From Atherix ibis (lineage: Eukaryota; Arthropoda; Insecta; Diptera; Athericidae), in NCBI GenBank assembly GCA_958298945.1, contig OY282609.1, forward strand, positions 37,731,212 to 37,795,211: 64,000 nt of DNA, written 5' to 3'. A program made the position numbers and the translations under genes. Positions within the stretch are counted from its first letter, which is position 1; every line of letters starts with the position of its first letter. Below the pieces are notes generated by a model. The model saw only the letters and a program-made list of their open reading frames with translations. It did not search any database and was not told the origin of the DNA. Positions 10,098-21,478 of the stretch are shown here, one piece after another.

Positions 10098-11470
10098 AAT
10101 TCTCGATTTATACGAATTTTTAAAAGAAACAGTTTTATTTTCTTAATTTTTAAATTTTTAGCATTTAATTTTTTAGTAAGGAACATAGCTCTGTATAATT
10201 CATATATTAATTAAAAACTATAATATATATTTTAAATGATTTGCCTTTTTGACTTAAAATTCTGAAATAGTAAATTGCACTGAAAGCTTCATTTAAAAAA
10301 ATATTTATTCCATTTGCAAATCGCTTTCTGATTGCTTAATATTTTCAACAAATAGTATATAAATATATTGAGGTTATATCTATGTTATTTTTAATAAGGA
10401 TAAATTCTGAATTTGTTTCTAGCCATTCATGCATAGCTGTAACGAAATCACAAAAAGAGAACTTATCCATAAATAACAAAGCATACTGAAAAGTATATTC
10501 TTTCATTGAGCTCAGTATTAACAATTTTAAGAAAAGTGAATATTTTATCGTATTTAACCTTTCTAGAAAACGTTTTATTCTGTCTGCAATTCCGAAGAAA
10601 ACTAGTGACTATAACTAAAATCGTTAAATATTTTTGCCTGCTTCAATAAGTTAAACAAAAATACCATAAGTAGGAAAACATCATCTGGTGAATTTATTAT
10701 TTAGCCTAATTAAATTTTTACATATAAATTTATCTCACCTTTGATTTTAATTTCAACAATGCTGCCATATAACCGAACAATTAGAAAAAAGACTTAATTC
10801 GAAAAGTAAACCGTTACATGTTCCCGTCGCTCTTTGCAATTGTGTGCGCTACAATTGTGAAGGTCTGTAAATATGTATCCGTAAAATATTACCTAATAAT
10901 CTAGAATTTTGACAGCCTTAGGTACAAGATCGCGTGTACAATTTCTATAGAAAAAATTCTATATACTGAAACTTATAGTAACTTGGAAACAGAATTTTGC
11001 TCTTATTTATAAATGCTTAAAAGTCTCCGCCCAAAAAGATATGAAAATAGTACAGCTAATGGAAAAAGGCTGACCAAGAAAATACGAACTGCACTGATCC
11101 AGGATCGACACATACACATATAAGACACGGCGAACAGAACTAATGAAGTGCTGGAACGATTGGGTGCTTTAGAAGCTGAAAACAGTCGCGATTTCCGCCA
11201 AAAAAATCATTATTTTCAATAAAGCTCCGGTCTTTTTATGAATAATTACTACCCAATAGCGTTCATAAGTAGGTATTGATCAGTACGTAATTAATACCAT
11301 AAAGCGTGATAAGAAGCAATAATGATGTGAAGTGTCCACCAAGATCGTTAGATTATTTAAAAGCTTTAGCGATACATGAAATTTTTGGTCTACGAGAATA
11401 CTCTCAACAAACAATATGCACAGTTGAAAATTTTCGTCTAACGATTAGATTATTACGCAGACATTAAATA
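10098..11470. other. A+T-rich stretch, nothing identified
   Basis: No gene was recognised. A slightly G+C-richer patch (about 11080-11200) may be transposon debris, but no motif could be read in it. Confidence 0.45.
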
Positions 11471-11474
11471 TTTT

Positions 11475-11668
11475 GCTTTATTTATTATTATTCCAAGTAA
11501 GTACTAAAATGTATATTCTAAGCACCACGACACTTTCACCCATTTGATGGCAAAGGATACCGGTATAACGAAATTAAAGTAGCGTGGGACTATGTCTTAG
11601 TGGGATTCGAACCAATGACCCCTTGGATGGGTTAGTCCAGTACCATAACGACTCTGCTATCGGGATGG
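11475..11668 (-). mobile_element. Short tRNA-derived SINE, copy 1 (minus strand)
   Basis: On the minus strand the sequence starts with a tRNA-like head. Box A is TAGCAGAGTCG (plus 11649-11659) and box B is GGTTCGAATCC (plus 11603-11613), with a tRNA-like segment between them. The tail reads GGTGCTTAGAATA ... CTTACTTGGAATAATAATAA. Head and tail both align by eye with the element at 55789-55977 on the other strand, which has a clear target-site duplication. A true tRNA gene is unlikely because the acceptor stem does not pair. Flanking duplications are not clear here. Confidence 0.7.
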
Positions 11669-13485
11669 CTAAAATTAAAATATAACAGAATTCAGATAGA
11701 CTTGAACTCAGCTATCCCGGTACAGTAGACAAAATCGGCCAGCGCACTCAATTTTTGATTTTTTTACTTTGCTAACATATAACAGAAAGCTTTTTGAAAC
11801 ATGATTTTAATTTTTCCCAAACATATAAGGTATACTTAATATCCTTTCCCAAGTCTATTTGTTTTTGATTGGCAATCGTTACTTTTTTATATATACATAA
11901 TTACTTTATTCCAATGCATTCAATAATATTATTGGTTAATTTTAATTCATTTAGGTTTTCGAATTGAGCTTTCCGCCCACTCAAATTTTGTTTTCTTCTA
12001 CATACATATATTTCTGTCTTAAAATACATAATTATATGGCATAATATTCCCTTATTGATTCTCCATTAATTTTTTAAATTATTTTATAAACGAACAAACC
12101 ATTTAATTTATCTAATTTGATAATTTTCTTGCTTTCTTATGCCGTATTATGAGGAGAAATAAGGCCTATCTTCAAAATATATATTTTTTATAGTGTGAAG
12201 ATAGAGTTTACTTATTAGACCATGTTTATAAATGTGGCCATGATTTTTATCTTTATTTGCATTGAAGGTATTGAAGTTTATCAGTCAATATTTGCTAAAA
12301 TAAAAAGTTATGTATTTATTTTAATTAAATTATTTTTATTATTCTTAAAATTTATTTAAAAACAGAAATAATAGCAATTTTTAAGCTAAAATATTATCTT
12401 CATATTCGTACAATAAAAGAATTCTGGAGAAATTACAACAACGCTTAACTAAATAAAGCAAATATTTAAACGGGTTCATTACAAGAAGATATTACGATAA
12501 TAATATAAATTATTTATATTTTTAAAAATTTGTTTATAAATTAAGAAGGGGAATTAAATATACAAATTAATTACCCATAATGTGTTAGTAGCAGCCCTTA
12601 AGGTTTTGCAGAAAATATGTATTTTGGTTGAAACCCTATTTTATTATACCATATTCTGAAAGGAATGAATATTTATGTAATTATAAATTTATAATATTTG
12701 TTAATATAAACACAATAAATGAAACCTTATTGACCTTTTTTTTAAATATTAATATATTTTGAACAAATTCACAGGAAATAATTCTTTTTTCGTACATATT
12801 CTCCGCATAGGAATGAAGAAAAATTCAAATAAATCAATTTTTTCAAAATACGACGACATAAGTTTTTTTTTCTTTCCCGTTAACTATAAGTTAATAAACT
12901 ATTCAATAACATAAAGAGAAAAAATAGTTCATTGCGTCCAAACTATTCAATAACATAAAGAGAAAAAATAGTTCATTGCGTCCAATAGCTACTGATTGGC
13001 TGACTTATTTTATAAAACAAAATCAGTTGATAGACATCTATCCAAAATATCTGGTTAAATTTTCAATCTTAATACAGTTCACCTTTCCAGAAAAGACAAA
13101 TGTCTGCTAAACAGACATAGAATGCTAATATTTGCAAAAAAAATCTAATGAGATGTAATTCAATTCGTCCTTTTTCTCAACCCTTTTTATAAGTAACTTT
13201 AATATAGGCTAAATTTTGAAATAATATTTCCTAAATAAATATTCTAGGTTATTTTCCGTTTTTGAAGAAATATATATTGCAATAATTAATTTCTAAGATA
13301 TAAATATGAAGAAAACTAATGTTTGTATTTGTAATCTAAAAATAGTTTACAGAGTTGAGAACAGATTAAATATACGTATGAGTCCAAATAACTTTTATTT
13401 TCTGACATAAATCATTTTCTCCCATATACGAGTATGTTAAAGTTTAATACTATAACAAAGTAGACGTTATAAATTTGCAACAGAC
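11669..13485. other. A+T-rich stretch with one perfect tandem duplication
   Basis: No gene or transposon was recognised. The only clear structure is the 44 bp tandem duplication at 12896-12983. Confidence 0.5.
12896..12983. repeat. Perfect 44 bp tandem duplication
   Basis: The 44 bases at 12896-12939 (starting AAACTATTCAATAACATAAA, ending GCGTCC) are repeated without change at 12940-12983. Identity implies a recent duplication, or an assembly duplication. Confidence 0.95.
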
Positions 13486-13489
13486 AGCC

Positions 13490-13665
13490 ACATACTTTTA
13501 CATAACACTGTACTAAAACTAATATGGACTTATGGAATAGAATATGGGACTCTACCAAGCCTTTCAATTTCCGACAAAATTAATTATACAGTCAAAATAA
13601 TTCGTCAAATTGTTTAAACTGCCTTTTATGTTCATAATAGTCTTATGCTTCCTTATTTAGAATCC
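13490..13665 (+). pseudogene. Jockey-like LINE fragment (RT C-terminal part)
   Basis: One frame reads LLHNTVLKLIWTYGIEYGT, then a PSLSISDKI segment, then IIRQIV and FYVHN. This matches block by block the same region of the LINE at 20232-21315 (LLYNTLLKPIWTYGLELWG, IQSL, ILRTIV, FYVRN). It is a short, frame-broken relic. Confidence 0.7.
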
Positions 13666-13859
13666 AATAAATAAAACTATACGTCTTACTAATAATCTTG
13701 TCCATGAGTATCCCCTACTTCTTTATCTATAAGACTATAACATATTTAGTCTCCATAACTTTCTATAATTACTAATACTTTTTTTGTTTTTATTATATCT
13801 ATAACTACATACGTGTATGTTAAAAAGAAGATGATTTTTAACAGGGCCGCAATGGCGGG

Positions 13860-14980
13860 AAATTATAACGAAGGAGTAAACACCCATCGATATTACTCTG
13901 CCTGTCGTGATCATTTTCAAAGGTTAGATCACGAAACCATTGCTTTTTACGTTGTCGTTGGGTGTTTATTGAGAAAGTAGTCAAGGAAAGTTATTTTACA
14001 AGAGGACTATAATAATGATTTAAATAGGAATAAAATGTATTGTAACGGATTATGCACAGTTCACTTCATACAAAAGAAACATTTTTAGGTTACGGTGGAT
14101 AATAATAATTCATATATAATATGGAGCATTGATAATTCTAGATACGATTCTATATTATAGTGATTGTATTTGGAGAAAGTTGGACTACTTTGTCCAATCC
14201 AAAAGTTCAATGCCGTATGTCCAGATTGGCTTTAGTACAGTATTATAAAGTAATATTTTGCTGTCGACTATTAGCTTTGATCTTGCGTTTAAGAATTACA
14301 GCAGTTGCTTGTATGTATCGTCCAATTAATTCCTTTCTAATAAGTTTTATGTGTGGGTTTCATGAATCCTCTGTTGAATTTGATTCATGCAATTCATGAA
14401 AAATCCATCCTCGAGGAGTTGACACACGGCAACCGCATTGAGGGTGTTTTACATTGTAATCTTCTTCTGCGAGACAAAATCCTCAAAGTGCCTGAAAACA
14501 GCAAGAAAAATCTTGGAAAGATAAAGCTTTATTAGGAGGGCAATATACAGAAACTATATTTAGTGATGAAGAATAAAAACTAATAGTTATAAGGGTGGAT
14601 TGGGGGTTGGATTCGGTGCTAGTTTGTGAGTGTATATACGAGTAATAAGCTAGGGAATTTTTAATAAGGATGGCAGTTGCACCATGTGCTGTGTTATCAG
14701 ATTGGTAAGTCTCGAATGTAAAAGTAAGACCTGGTTATAAAATGCCTTTCAGTAATAAATGCTACTACACCTATACGATTACTTTATAGCAGTACATCCA
14801 ATTCTTGTCGGTGTGCAGTCAGTCCGTTCGTATTCCAAAGGGGGATGGACAGGGATTTATCAGCTAGGGACAACATTTATTTACTAATATTAGAAACAAG
14901 TGAAGAGATAACATTTGTAAGGGTATTTAAGTAATAGGAGTGCTAAAAAATCATGTACAAATTAGTTGGTTGGTGTAGAG
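13860..14980 (-). pseudogene. Jockey-like LINE remnant, minus strand, middle deleted
   Basis: Read on the minus strand, starting near 14850, the sequence gives IPLWNTNGLTAHRQELDVLL and ERHFITRSYFYIRDL, the start of the apurinic endonuclease domain of Jockey-type ORF2. About 300 bases further on it reads KLIVDSKILLYNTVLKPIW and TYGIELLDW, then RIVSRIINAPYYI, and near 13960 INTQRQRKKQWFRDL. These are the final blocks of the same ORF2 as seen at 20.8-21.2 kb. The endonuclease is followed too soon by the RT C-terminus, so most of the RT domain is deleted. Frames are broken throughout. Confidence 0.72.
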
Positions 14981-17900
14981 AAAAGTGTTTTTACGACTTC
15001 CAAAAATTGTAATGGGGGGCAGGGGTTGAATAAAACAATAATTACTAATACTGTTATCAAAATCTGTTTGTTACCATTTTGTAGATATCTATAAATTAAT
15101 AAATAAAAGTTTTAAGCTCTTCATATATAGTTTTTTTAATAGTGACGATTCCTTTTTTTTTCTTATATAATTCTTACTACAAAAAATTAAAGTTTATAGT
15201 TTATTATATCTTTAAAAATACAATATTATTTTTTAAATTGTATGCAGTTTAAATATATGATATACTAGAACTGATATAATAAATACAAAAGACCAAATTT
15301 TGTATGCCTCTATAAACTAAACAAAATTTCAATGTATACATGTACCGGAAAAAAATATAACCTATTGTATTTATGGATTGGAACAATCATCAATTTTACC
15401 CTCATCTATAATGCTGTGATATGTTTAAGAAACAAAAACATTATTGTGCACCACAACATTGTTATTATCAGCACAACGTGTTAGAACAAAAATTATATGC
15501 TGAATTTATATTCAGTTCTATTCAATATTTAGCATCATAATTTAGAAGTTCAATTCCCCAGTTTGTCGTTAACATGGCAATCTTACGTTTATCCTGGAAT
15601 ATCTATAGAGAAAATGTAACCCATAATTGAGCAGTTTATTTTGAAAACCGTATTTATCCTAAGTAAATTTATACCATTGTACTTTATAACTGAATATCAA
15701 AGTCATTGACAATGTATTGATCATCGAAAAAGGACCCATATCCCTTTGTAGCAGAAATTTGACTCACTCTTTTGCCTTAAATTCACTTAGTTTGCTGAAT
15801 TTAGTTGAATAAAATGATTGAAAGGATCAAATAAATAATTTCATTAATTTATAATATTTTTTTATTTATCATACAACAATATGAATAAGGAAACCCACTT
15901 TTGATTATTTATTTTGTTTCTTTTAATATCATCTCTGTCTGCTGTGTTTTAAAGAGGTTTAGTTCTTACGAATAATGCAAAGCTCATTACTTTGAAAATA
16001 TTTTTTTTCACGAAGGATTAATAGAGGAATATGTGAGATTGCCAAAAAGAAAATTATGGATAATTGCGGGTTTGATCGGTCTGATTTCTGAGTTTTTTGC
16101 GTACGCACAATTGTGGTAAGATTTTTGTACTCCATAAAAAAGTACCACTATAAGACAAGTTTGTGTAATTACAAATGGCTGGAGATGTATAATAGTTTTT
16201 CATTTAAATAGTAGACGGGGAATTTTTCTAAAGAATTGGACGGTGGAGTTTTTCCCGTGAGGCAATCAACGTATTGGTAATACAAAATTTTTACGTATAC
16301 CGGAATCCAATGTTATTCCCCATCACTATTTTTAAGAAGGTTATGTTGAATCATGCTAAGTACAGGTTCATTCAATTAAATTTAGCCATGCAATATTTTA
16401 TAGTCTATAATGAAATTGCAGAGTTATTATTATTGCTTCCCGTTGATGTTTTCTTAAAATATTTTATCAATACTAACCATGCGCTAAATGCTATGTCAAA
16501 TATACTCGTACATATGACAATATTCCATAAAGTTGTAAAATAGATTATCCTAAGCTTAAGCTTTATAAAAAATTCTTGTATTTATGCTAAGAAACAGAAT
16601 ATAATAAAAAAATCCTCAGACATCACTTCTTTTAACAAAAAACTAAAAAATTTGTATTATTAATTAATAAGATGTTCGAAGATAACAATTAAATTATATG
16701 TGAAAATGCCATAATAAATCGAATTAATTATTGTACTAATTTTTATATCAGTATAGTAACAGTCGATAGTAATTCAAATGTAGTTTTTATAATATTTGTG
16801 ATACATTTAAATTATTTTAATAATATTTTATATGATTTTTAGAACTTAGTTTATGTTTTCCTTTCATAAGAATAAAATAATAATTAAACTAATGAATAAC
16901 TACAGCAAATTAAATTTTATAGAACCTCGTAATTGAAACTTTTATTAAGCTTCATCCGTTAACTATTGCATAAAAACCCATCCATGTTCTTATAATGGGA
17001 TAGCAACAGACTTTTATTTTTTTTAAATTCTTGAGATAATGGTGCTTTTTCGTTTTTTTTAGCAATACGATATATAGTGTACTAATACTACACATGGAAA
17101 GTGTAATTGTATAAAACATGTACCAGATTAGTGCGTTGATTTAGTAGAAATTTTGATTTATGACTTAATTTAAATTATGATATAATGTGTGCACAATGTC
17201 CCTAGAAAGAAACACTAGGATGCAGCCCTGCCATTAAGCTAAATAGTTAAGAGCATTTGAATTTTCCCAGTCAGTAAGTATGAATATTTAAAGAACATGA
17301 AGATTGTTGTGTTCATTTTAAATAAAGGGCAACATATATCAGATGGTGAGTTAAGATTAAAAATCGACAGCATAGTAATCATATCAGTACAAAGCTGAGA
17401 ACAAAGACAAGATTATCTAATGCAGTATTCAAGATTTACTAGTCTGAGCATTATGAATAAACTCTAATATTGCTGTGTAAACTTTAAAATATGAAACTAT
17501 TGCCTACATCAACGACAAAAATTCTCTAACAAGGTAGAAATAAGTCAATTAAATTAGCATATTAAACAATTTTATCTTAAAGATTTAAGGTATATTATAT
17601 TGTTTATTATATACAAATAAATAGTTCATTGAATTTAAATTATTATTTTCTTATAAATAAAAGCATCATTACATTCTTATGTTTAATATCTGAAAAAAAT
17701 AAGTTAACGTGCACGTATGCATATATTTCTACACCAGCTACTAAAAATATGCATATAAATTATTCAAAACTTAAAGAGGGAAAATTCACTGTAGATTTTA
17801 TATGTTAAATTAAATAAATAATTTTTTTTATGCAGCTAGTAAAAATAAGAATATCATTAAAAAAGAAGATATAGTATTATGGACGCCATAACCTTATTTT

Positions 17901-18158
17901 CGTGCACTTGTTTGTTGCCCGACATTAATTTGGTAAAACTTAAGTCAACATGGCTACAAATGGATTATTATTTTTTCTCAATTAAGATTATGATATAAAA
18001 TAACTATTTGTTAATTAATTTGTTATAGTAATTTTATTCCAATAAAATAAATAATATTGATAATTAAAAATTTACAGGCCTACTTCCATGTAAAATAATA
18101 CCAATAGAACATGTATAGCATATATTTTGTATGACAATTGTGTTATTATTTATTGAAA
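14981..18158. other. A+T desert, nothing recognised
   Basis: About 3 kb of A/T-dominated sequence. An 89-codon frame at 16274-16543 (plus) has a hydrophobic, leucine-rich middle but no known domain, no splice context and no homologous copy in the window. It is probably chance. Confidence 0.5.
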
Positions 18159-18160
18159 TA

Positions 18161-19085
18161 CGAGGTCTGTTCAAAAAGTATCAAGAATTTTGAATTTCCG
18201 CGGGTTATGTATATTCGTTTTTCGATTTTTTGTGGCGTTATGTTGGTAATCATGTCTCTCACTTATGCCGACAAGTTCGGCCATTCTAAATGTTCGGTTA
18301 ATTTTTGACAGCTGCATTGCTTGCACGTGTTTTGGTTCGTCTACGATTTATGGCCATTTTCGACTAAAAACAGCATCGAATTAACATTGCTAAGGATCTG
18401 TTGGACTCTGTCCGCGACGACCCAAATTTGCTACAAAGGGTCATAACTAGTGACAAATCATGGGTTTATGGTTATGACGTGCAAACCAAAGCTCAATCAT
18501 GCCAATAAGAGTTGCCGCACGAGCCAAAACCGAAAAAAGGGCGCCAAGTTCGGTCGAATGTGAAGGTTTTGCTTACAGTTTTCTTCGATTGCAGGGGCGT
18601 GGTGCATCATGAGTTCTTGCCACAAGGTAGAACGGTCAATAACGAATATTACCTGCAAGTAATGCGCAAGTTGCGCGAAGCAATCCGCCAGAAACGCCCG
18701 GATTTGTGGAAGAACAAAAATTGGCTTTTGCACCATGTTAACGCCCCTGCTCACGCATCGTTGCTTGTGCGAGCATGTTTGGCCAAAAACAACATACTAA
18801 TAATGCCGCAGCCACCGCGTTCCCCAGATCTGGCCCCCTGTGACTTTTTCTTGTTCCCGAAACAGATTCTTTGATCCATTTTTTGGAATAAGCAAAAATT
18901 GAAACGAGCCAAAACACGTGCAAGCAAAGCAGCTGTCAAAAATTAACTGAACATTCAAAATAGGCGAACTAGTCGGCATAAGTGAGAGACATGAGTACCA
19001 ACATAACGCCATAAAAAAAATTGAAAATCGATTATAGGTAACCCGCGGATACTCAAAATTCGCGATACTTTTTGAACAGACCTCG
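18161..19085 (+). mobile_element. Mariner (irritans-like) copy B with about 190 bp inverted ends
   Basis: The element starts CGAGGTCTGTTCAAAAAGTA after TA and ends with the inverse at 19085; the right TA has become CA. The match continues far beyond a normal mariner terminal repeat: about 18161-18345 pairs with about 18900-19085, with scattered mismatches. The transposase core lies between them: QHRINIAKDLLDSVRDDPNL, SDKSWVYGYD, then a stop, then GRQVRSNVKVLLTVFFDCRG through PPRSPDLAPCDFFLFP. The motif HHVNAPAH shows the second catalytic Asp replaced by Val (codon GTT). The N-terminal DNA-binding part is deleted. After FFLFP the coding region meets an inverted copy of the 5' leader that includes the start codon (revcomp ATGGATCAAAGAATCTG, 18864-18880). 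The copy is dead and non-autonomous. It is closely related to copy A at 6.1-7.4 kb. Confidence 0.9.
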
Positions 19086-19091
19086 CATGGT

Positions 19092-19480
19092 TTAGAGACT
19101 TATGGTTGAAAAACAATTTCGGGCAAATTTCCAACACGATTATATTTACAGACATCGATTATTTTTATAAAATGTTCTATCATATTTTTGCGTGATTGTG
19201 GATCTATTTCATGGATGATGCAATTAATATTGGTTTTATATTATTAATTATCCATTTTTTTTTCAATTGCATGTGGACTATTTCCATAAACATTATCTTT
19301 CTTATATAGCCTCACAAGAAGATGTTTAACGCCGCTAAATAACATGATTTTGGTGGCCAATAGACATCCATTGAATTTGGTTTTTAATAAATCTATTATT
19401 TCTTGGTCAGAGTAATACGCAATACCATCCTGTTTTTGGGCATAAAAAAATTAGTTACAATGGCTCTGTAGACCGCATTT
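19092..19480 (-). pseudogene. DDE transposase C-terminal remnant (FLWGY family)
   Basis: Minus-strand frames give WPPKSCYLAALNIFL, a stop, then GYIRKI, where insect transposases of this family have a W-P-P-R-S-x-D-L-T-P-L-D-Y-F-L-W-G-Y block. Then come GNSPHAIEKKMDN, CIIHEIDPQSRKNMIEHFI and IIDVCKYNRVGNLPEIV, the usual C-terminal stretch ending near GG-H-L. The final catalytic Asp/Glu region is degraded and stops interrupt it. It sits directly beside the right end of mariner copy B. A fragment of what may be the same family lies at 45.5 kb. Confidence 0.65.
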
Positions 19481-19524
19481 TTGAGTTCTTGAATAAACTT
19501 TATTTGTCACAGAGCCCCACAAAT

Positions 19525-20231
19525 GTAATTATTTAAATAAAAACAACATTTTCTAAAACGAAACTTTTGTTAAAATTTTAATAATTTAAATGAAAAAAAA
19601 ATATTTTTGAAAACGGTATCTAATTTAAACAAAGCCAACATTTTACAAAACGGTATTTTTTATTTAAAAATTGAATACTATTAATTTAAATGAAAACAAC
19701 ATTTTTTTAAATGGTATTTTTATTTTAAAACGGAATTTTATTCATTTAAATTAACAAAACATTTTCTGAAATAGAATTTCTATTTTAAAAATTAAATTTT
19801 ATTAAATTAAATGAAAACAAAAGTTAACAAAACGGTATTTTTATTTTCAAAACGATTTTTTTTAATTTATATGAAAACAACAATTTTAAAAACGGAACTT
19901 TTGTTTTAAAAAGAAATTAAATTAAATTAAATAAAATAAACATTTTATAAAACAGGTTCATTATTCTCAAAACGAAATTTTATTAATTTAAATGAAAACG
20001 CCATTTTTTTTAAACCAAATTTTTATTTTAAAAATGAATTTTTATTAATTTAAATTAAAACAACTTTATTTAAAACCAAATTTTATTATTATAATTTAAA
20101 AAAAACATTTTTTTTTAAATGGAACTTTTGTTTTAAAAATAAAGTTTTATTAACTTAAATAAAAAATACACTTTTTTAAACAGCATTTTTATTTTCAAAA
20201 CAATTTTTGTTTTTAAGTTTAAATGGAAAGA
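19525..20231 (+). repeat. Degenerate tandem repeat, period about 60 bp (left part)
   Basis: About eleven diverged units follow one another. Each contains AATTTAAATGAAAACAACAT, then an A/T run, an AAAACGGTATTTTTATTTT-like core and an AAATTTTATT end. Unit length varies around 60 bases. The array is interrupted at 20231 by a LINE and resumes at 21316. It does not code. Confidence 0.85.
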
Positions 20232-21315
20232 TCTTGATATAAGTCAAGCTTTTAACAGAGTTTGGCAACCGGGTCTACTCTGGAAACTCAAGAGGTTCCT
20301 TCCTTCCACCTATTTCCTAGTCCTAAGACCATTCCTTTCCAACCGACACTTCCAAGTAAATGAATCCAACGAACTCTCCAATATCTCTCCGATATTGGCT
20401 GGGGTTCCTCAGGAGAGCATACTTGAACCCATCCTCTACAACATTTACACATCCGCCCTAATACCTTCTTTGCTACATACGCCGATGATACGGCCTGCCT
20501 TGCATCTAGCGAAAATCCCCAAAATGCTTCCGAAACTCTCCAAATCCAAATCCAAACCCTCCAGAACTGGTTCACTAAGTGGAGAATAAAAGTCAATGAA
20601 CGTAAATCTAGCCAGGTAACTTCTACTCTCCGTCGTGAGACATGCCCTCCCATATACCTTAATGGCAGTGCCATACCACAACACACCGAAGCTCAGTATC
20701 TAGGATTGAACCAAAACAAACGCTTGACATGGAACCCACATACAAGACTTAAAAGACAAGAACTTAAAAGACGATACCTAAAACTACTTCGACTTTAAGA
20801 CAAACGTTCCAAACTTACTATAGACCGTAAAGTTCTGTTATACAATACCTTACTGAAACCCATATGGACATACGGACTAGAACTCTGGGGATCTACTAAG
20901 CCTTCTAATTCCCGTCGAATCCAATCCCTTATATCAAAAATACTCCGTACAATTGTCGATGACCCCTTTTATGTTCGCAATACTGTTATTCATCGTGACC
21001 TTAAAGTCCCATTTGTTTTTGATGTGGCAGTATCTCGCTATAAAAAGTTCCGTTCCCGTGTCCTCAATCATAATAATCCTCTTGTTCAAGAACTATCCTC
21101 CATTTCCTTCTCTAGAAATACCCATCGAAGACTTAACTAAGCGTTAATGGTTGCGTGATTTACTAAAATACTGAGGCCTAACAGAAACATACGCTAGCAG
21201 GAGGAACTTCATTGGTTGTTTACTCCCCACAACCTTTCAAGTTAACTAATACTATTGCTCAAATTTGCTTATTACTATGTTGTAGTTGTAAATATCTAAA
21301 AAAAAATAAAAAAAT
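20232..21315 (+). mobile_element. 5'-truncated Jockey-like LINE inserted in the tandem repeat
   Basis: The insert is flanked by TGGAAAGA at 20224-20231 and 21316-21323 and ends in an A-rich tail (21296-21315). The coding part starts inside the RT palm, LDISQAFNRVWQPGLLWKLK, where the usual FDRVW has Asp changed to Asn. GVPQESIL follows, with the usual Gly of PQGS changed to Glu, then ILYNIYTS. After a frameshift comes FATYADDTACLASS, with YADD intact at 20478-20489. The C-terminal part (FTKWRIKVNE, YLGLN, LLYNTLLKPIWTYGLELWG, RNTVIHRDLK, NTHRRLN) runs to about 21140. It is the best preserved LINE copy of the window but is not functional. Truncation, A-tail and short duplication indicate target-primed reverse transcription. 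Confidence 0.88.
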
Positions 21316-21402
21316 TGGAAAGAAACATTTTCTAAAAGTGAATTTTTGTTTTAAAAATAAAATGTCATTAATTTAAATGAAAACAACACTTTTTTAACCT
21401 AA
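21316..21402 (+). repeat. Tandem repeat, right part after the LINE
   Basis: The first bases (GGAAAGAAACATTTTC) complete the unit broken at 20231. One further unit, containing AATTTAAATGAAAACAACAC, follows before the array ends. Confidence 0.8.
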
Positions 21403-21478
21403 TATTATCTACAACTACTTACAAGGACAAGTAGATTTTGATGATTGTAAATACAAGGACATGTGGACATGCAAAGGA

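Noticed and set aside
11600..11665. Possible functional tRNA gene
   Set aside because: Promoter boxes are good, but the cloverleaf does not close and the sequence continues into a SINE body shared with 55.8 kb.
16274..16543. 89-codon plus-strand open frame with a hydrophobic stretch
   Set aside because: No recognisable family, and codon use equals the surrounding A/T bias. Not supported as a gene.
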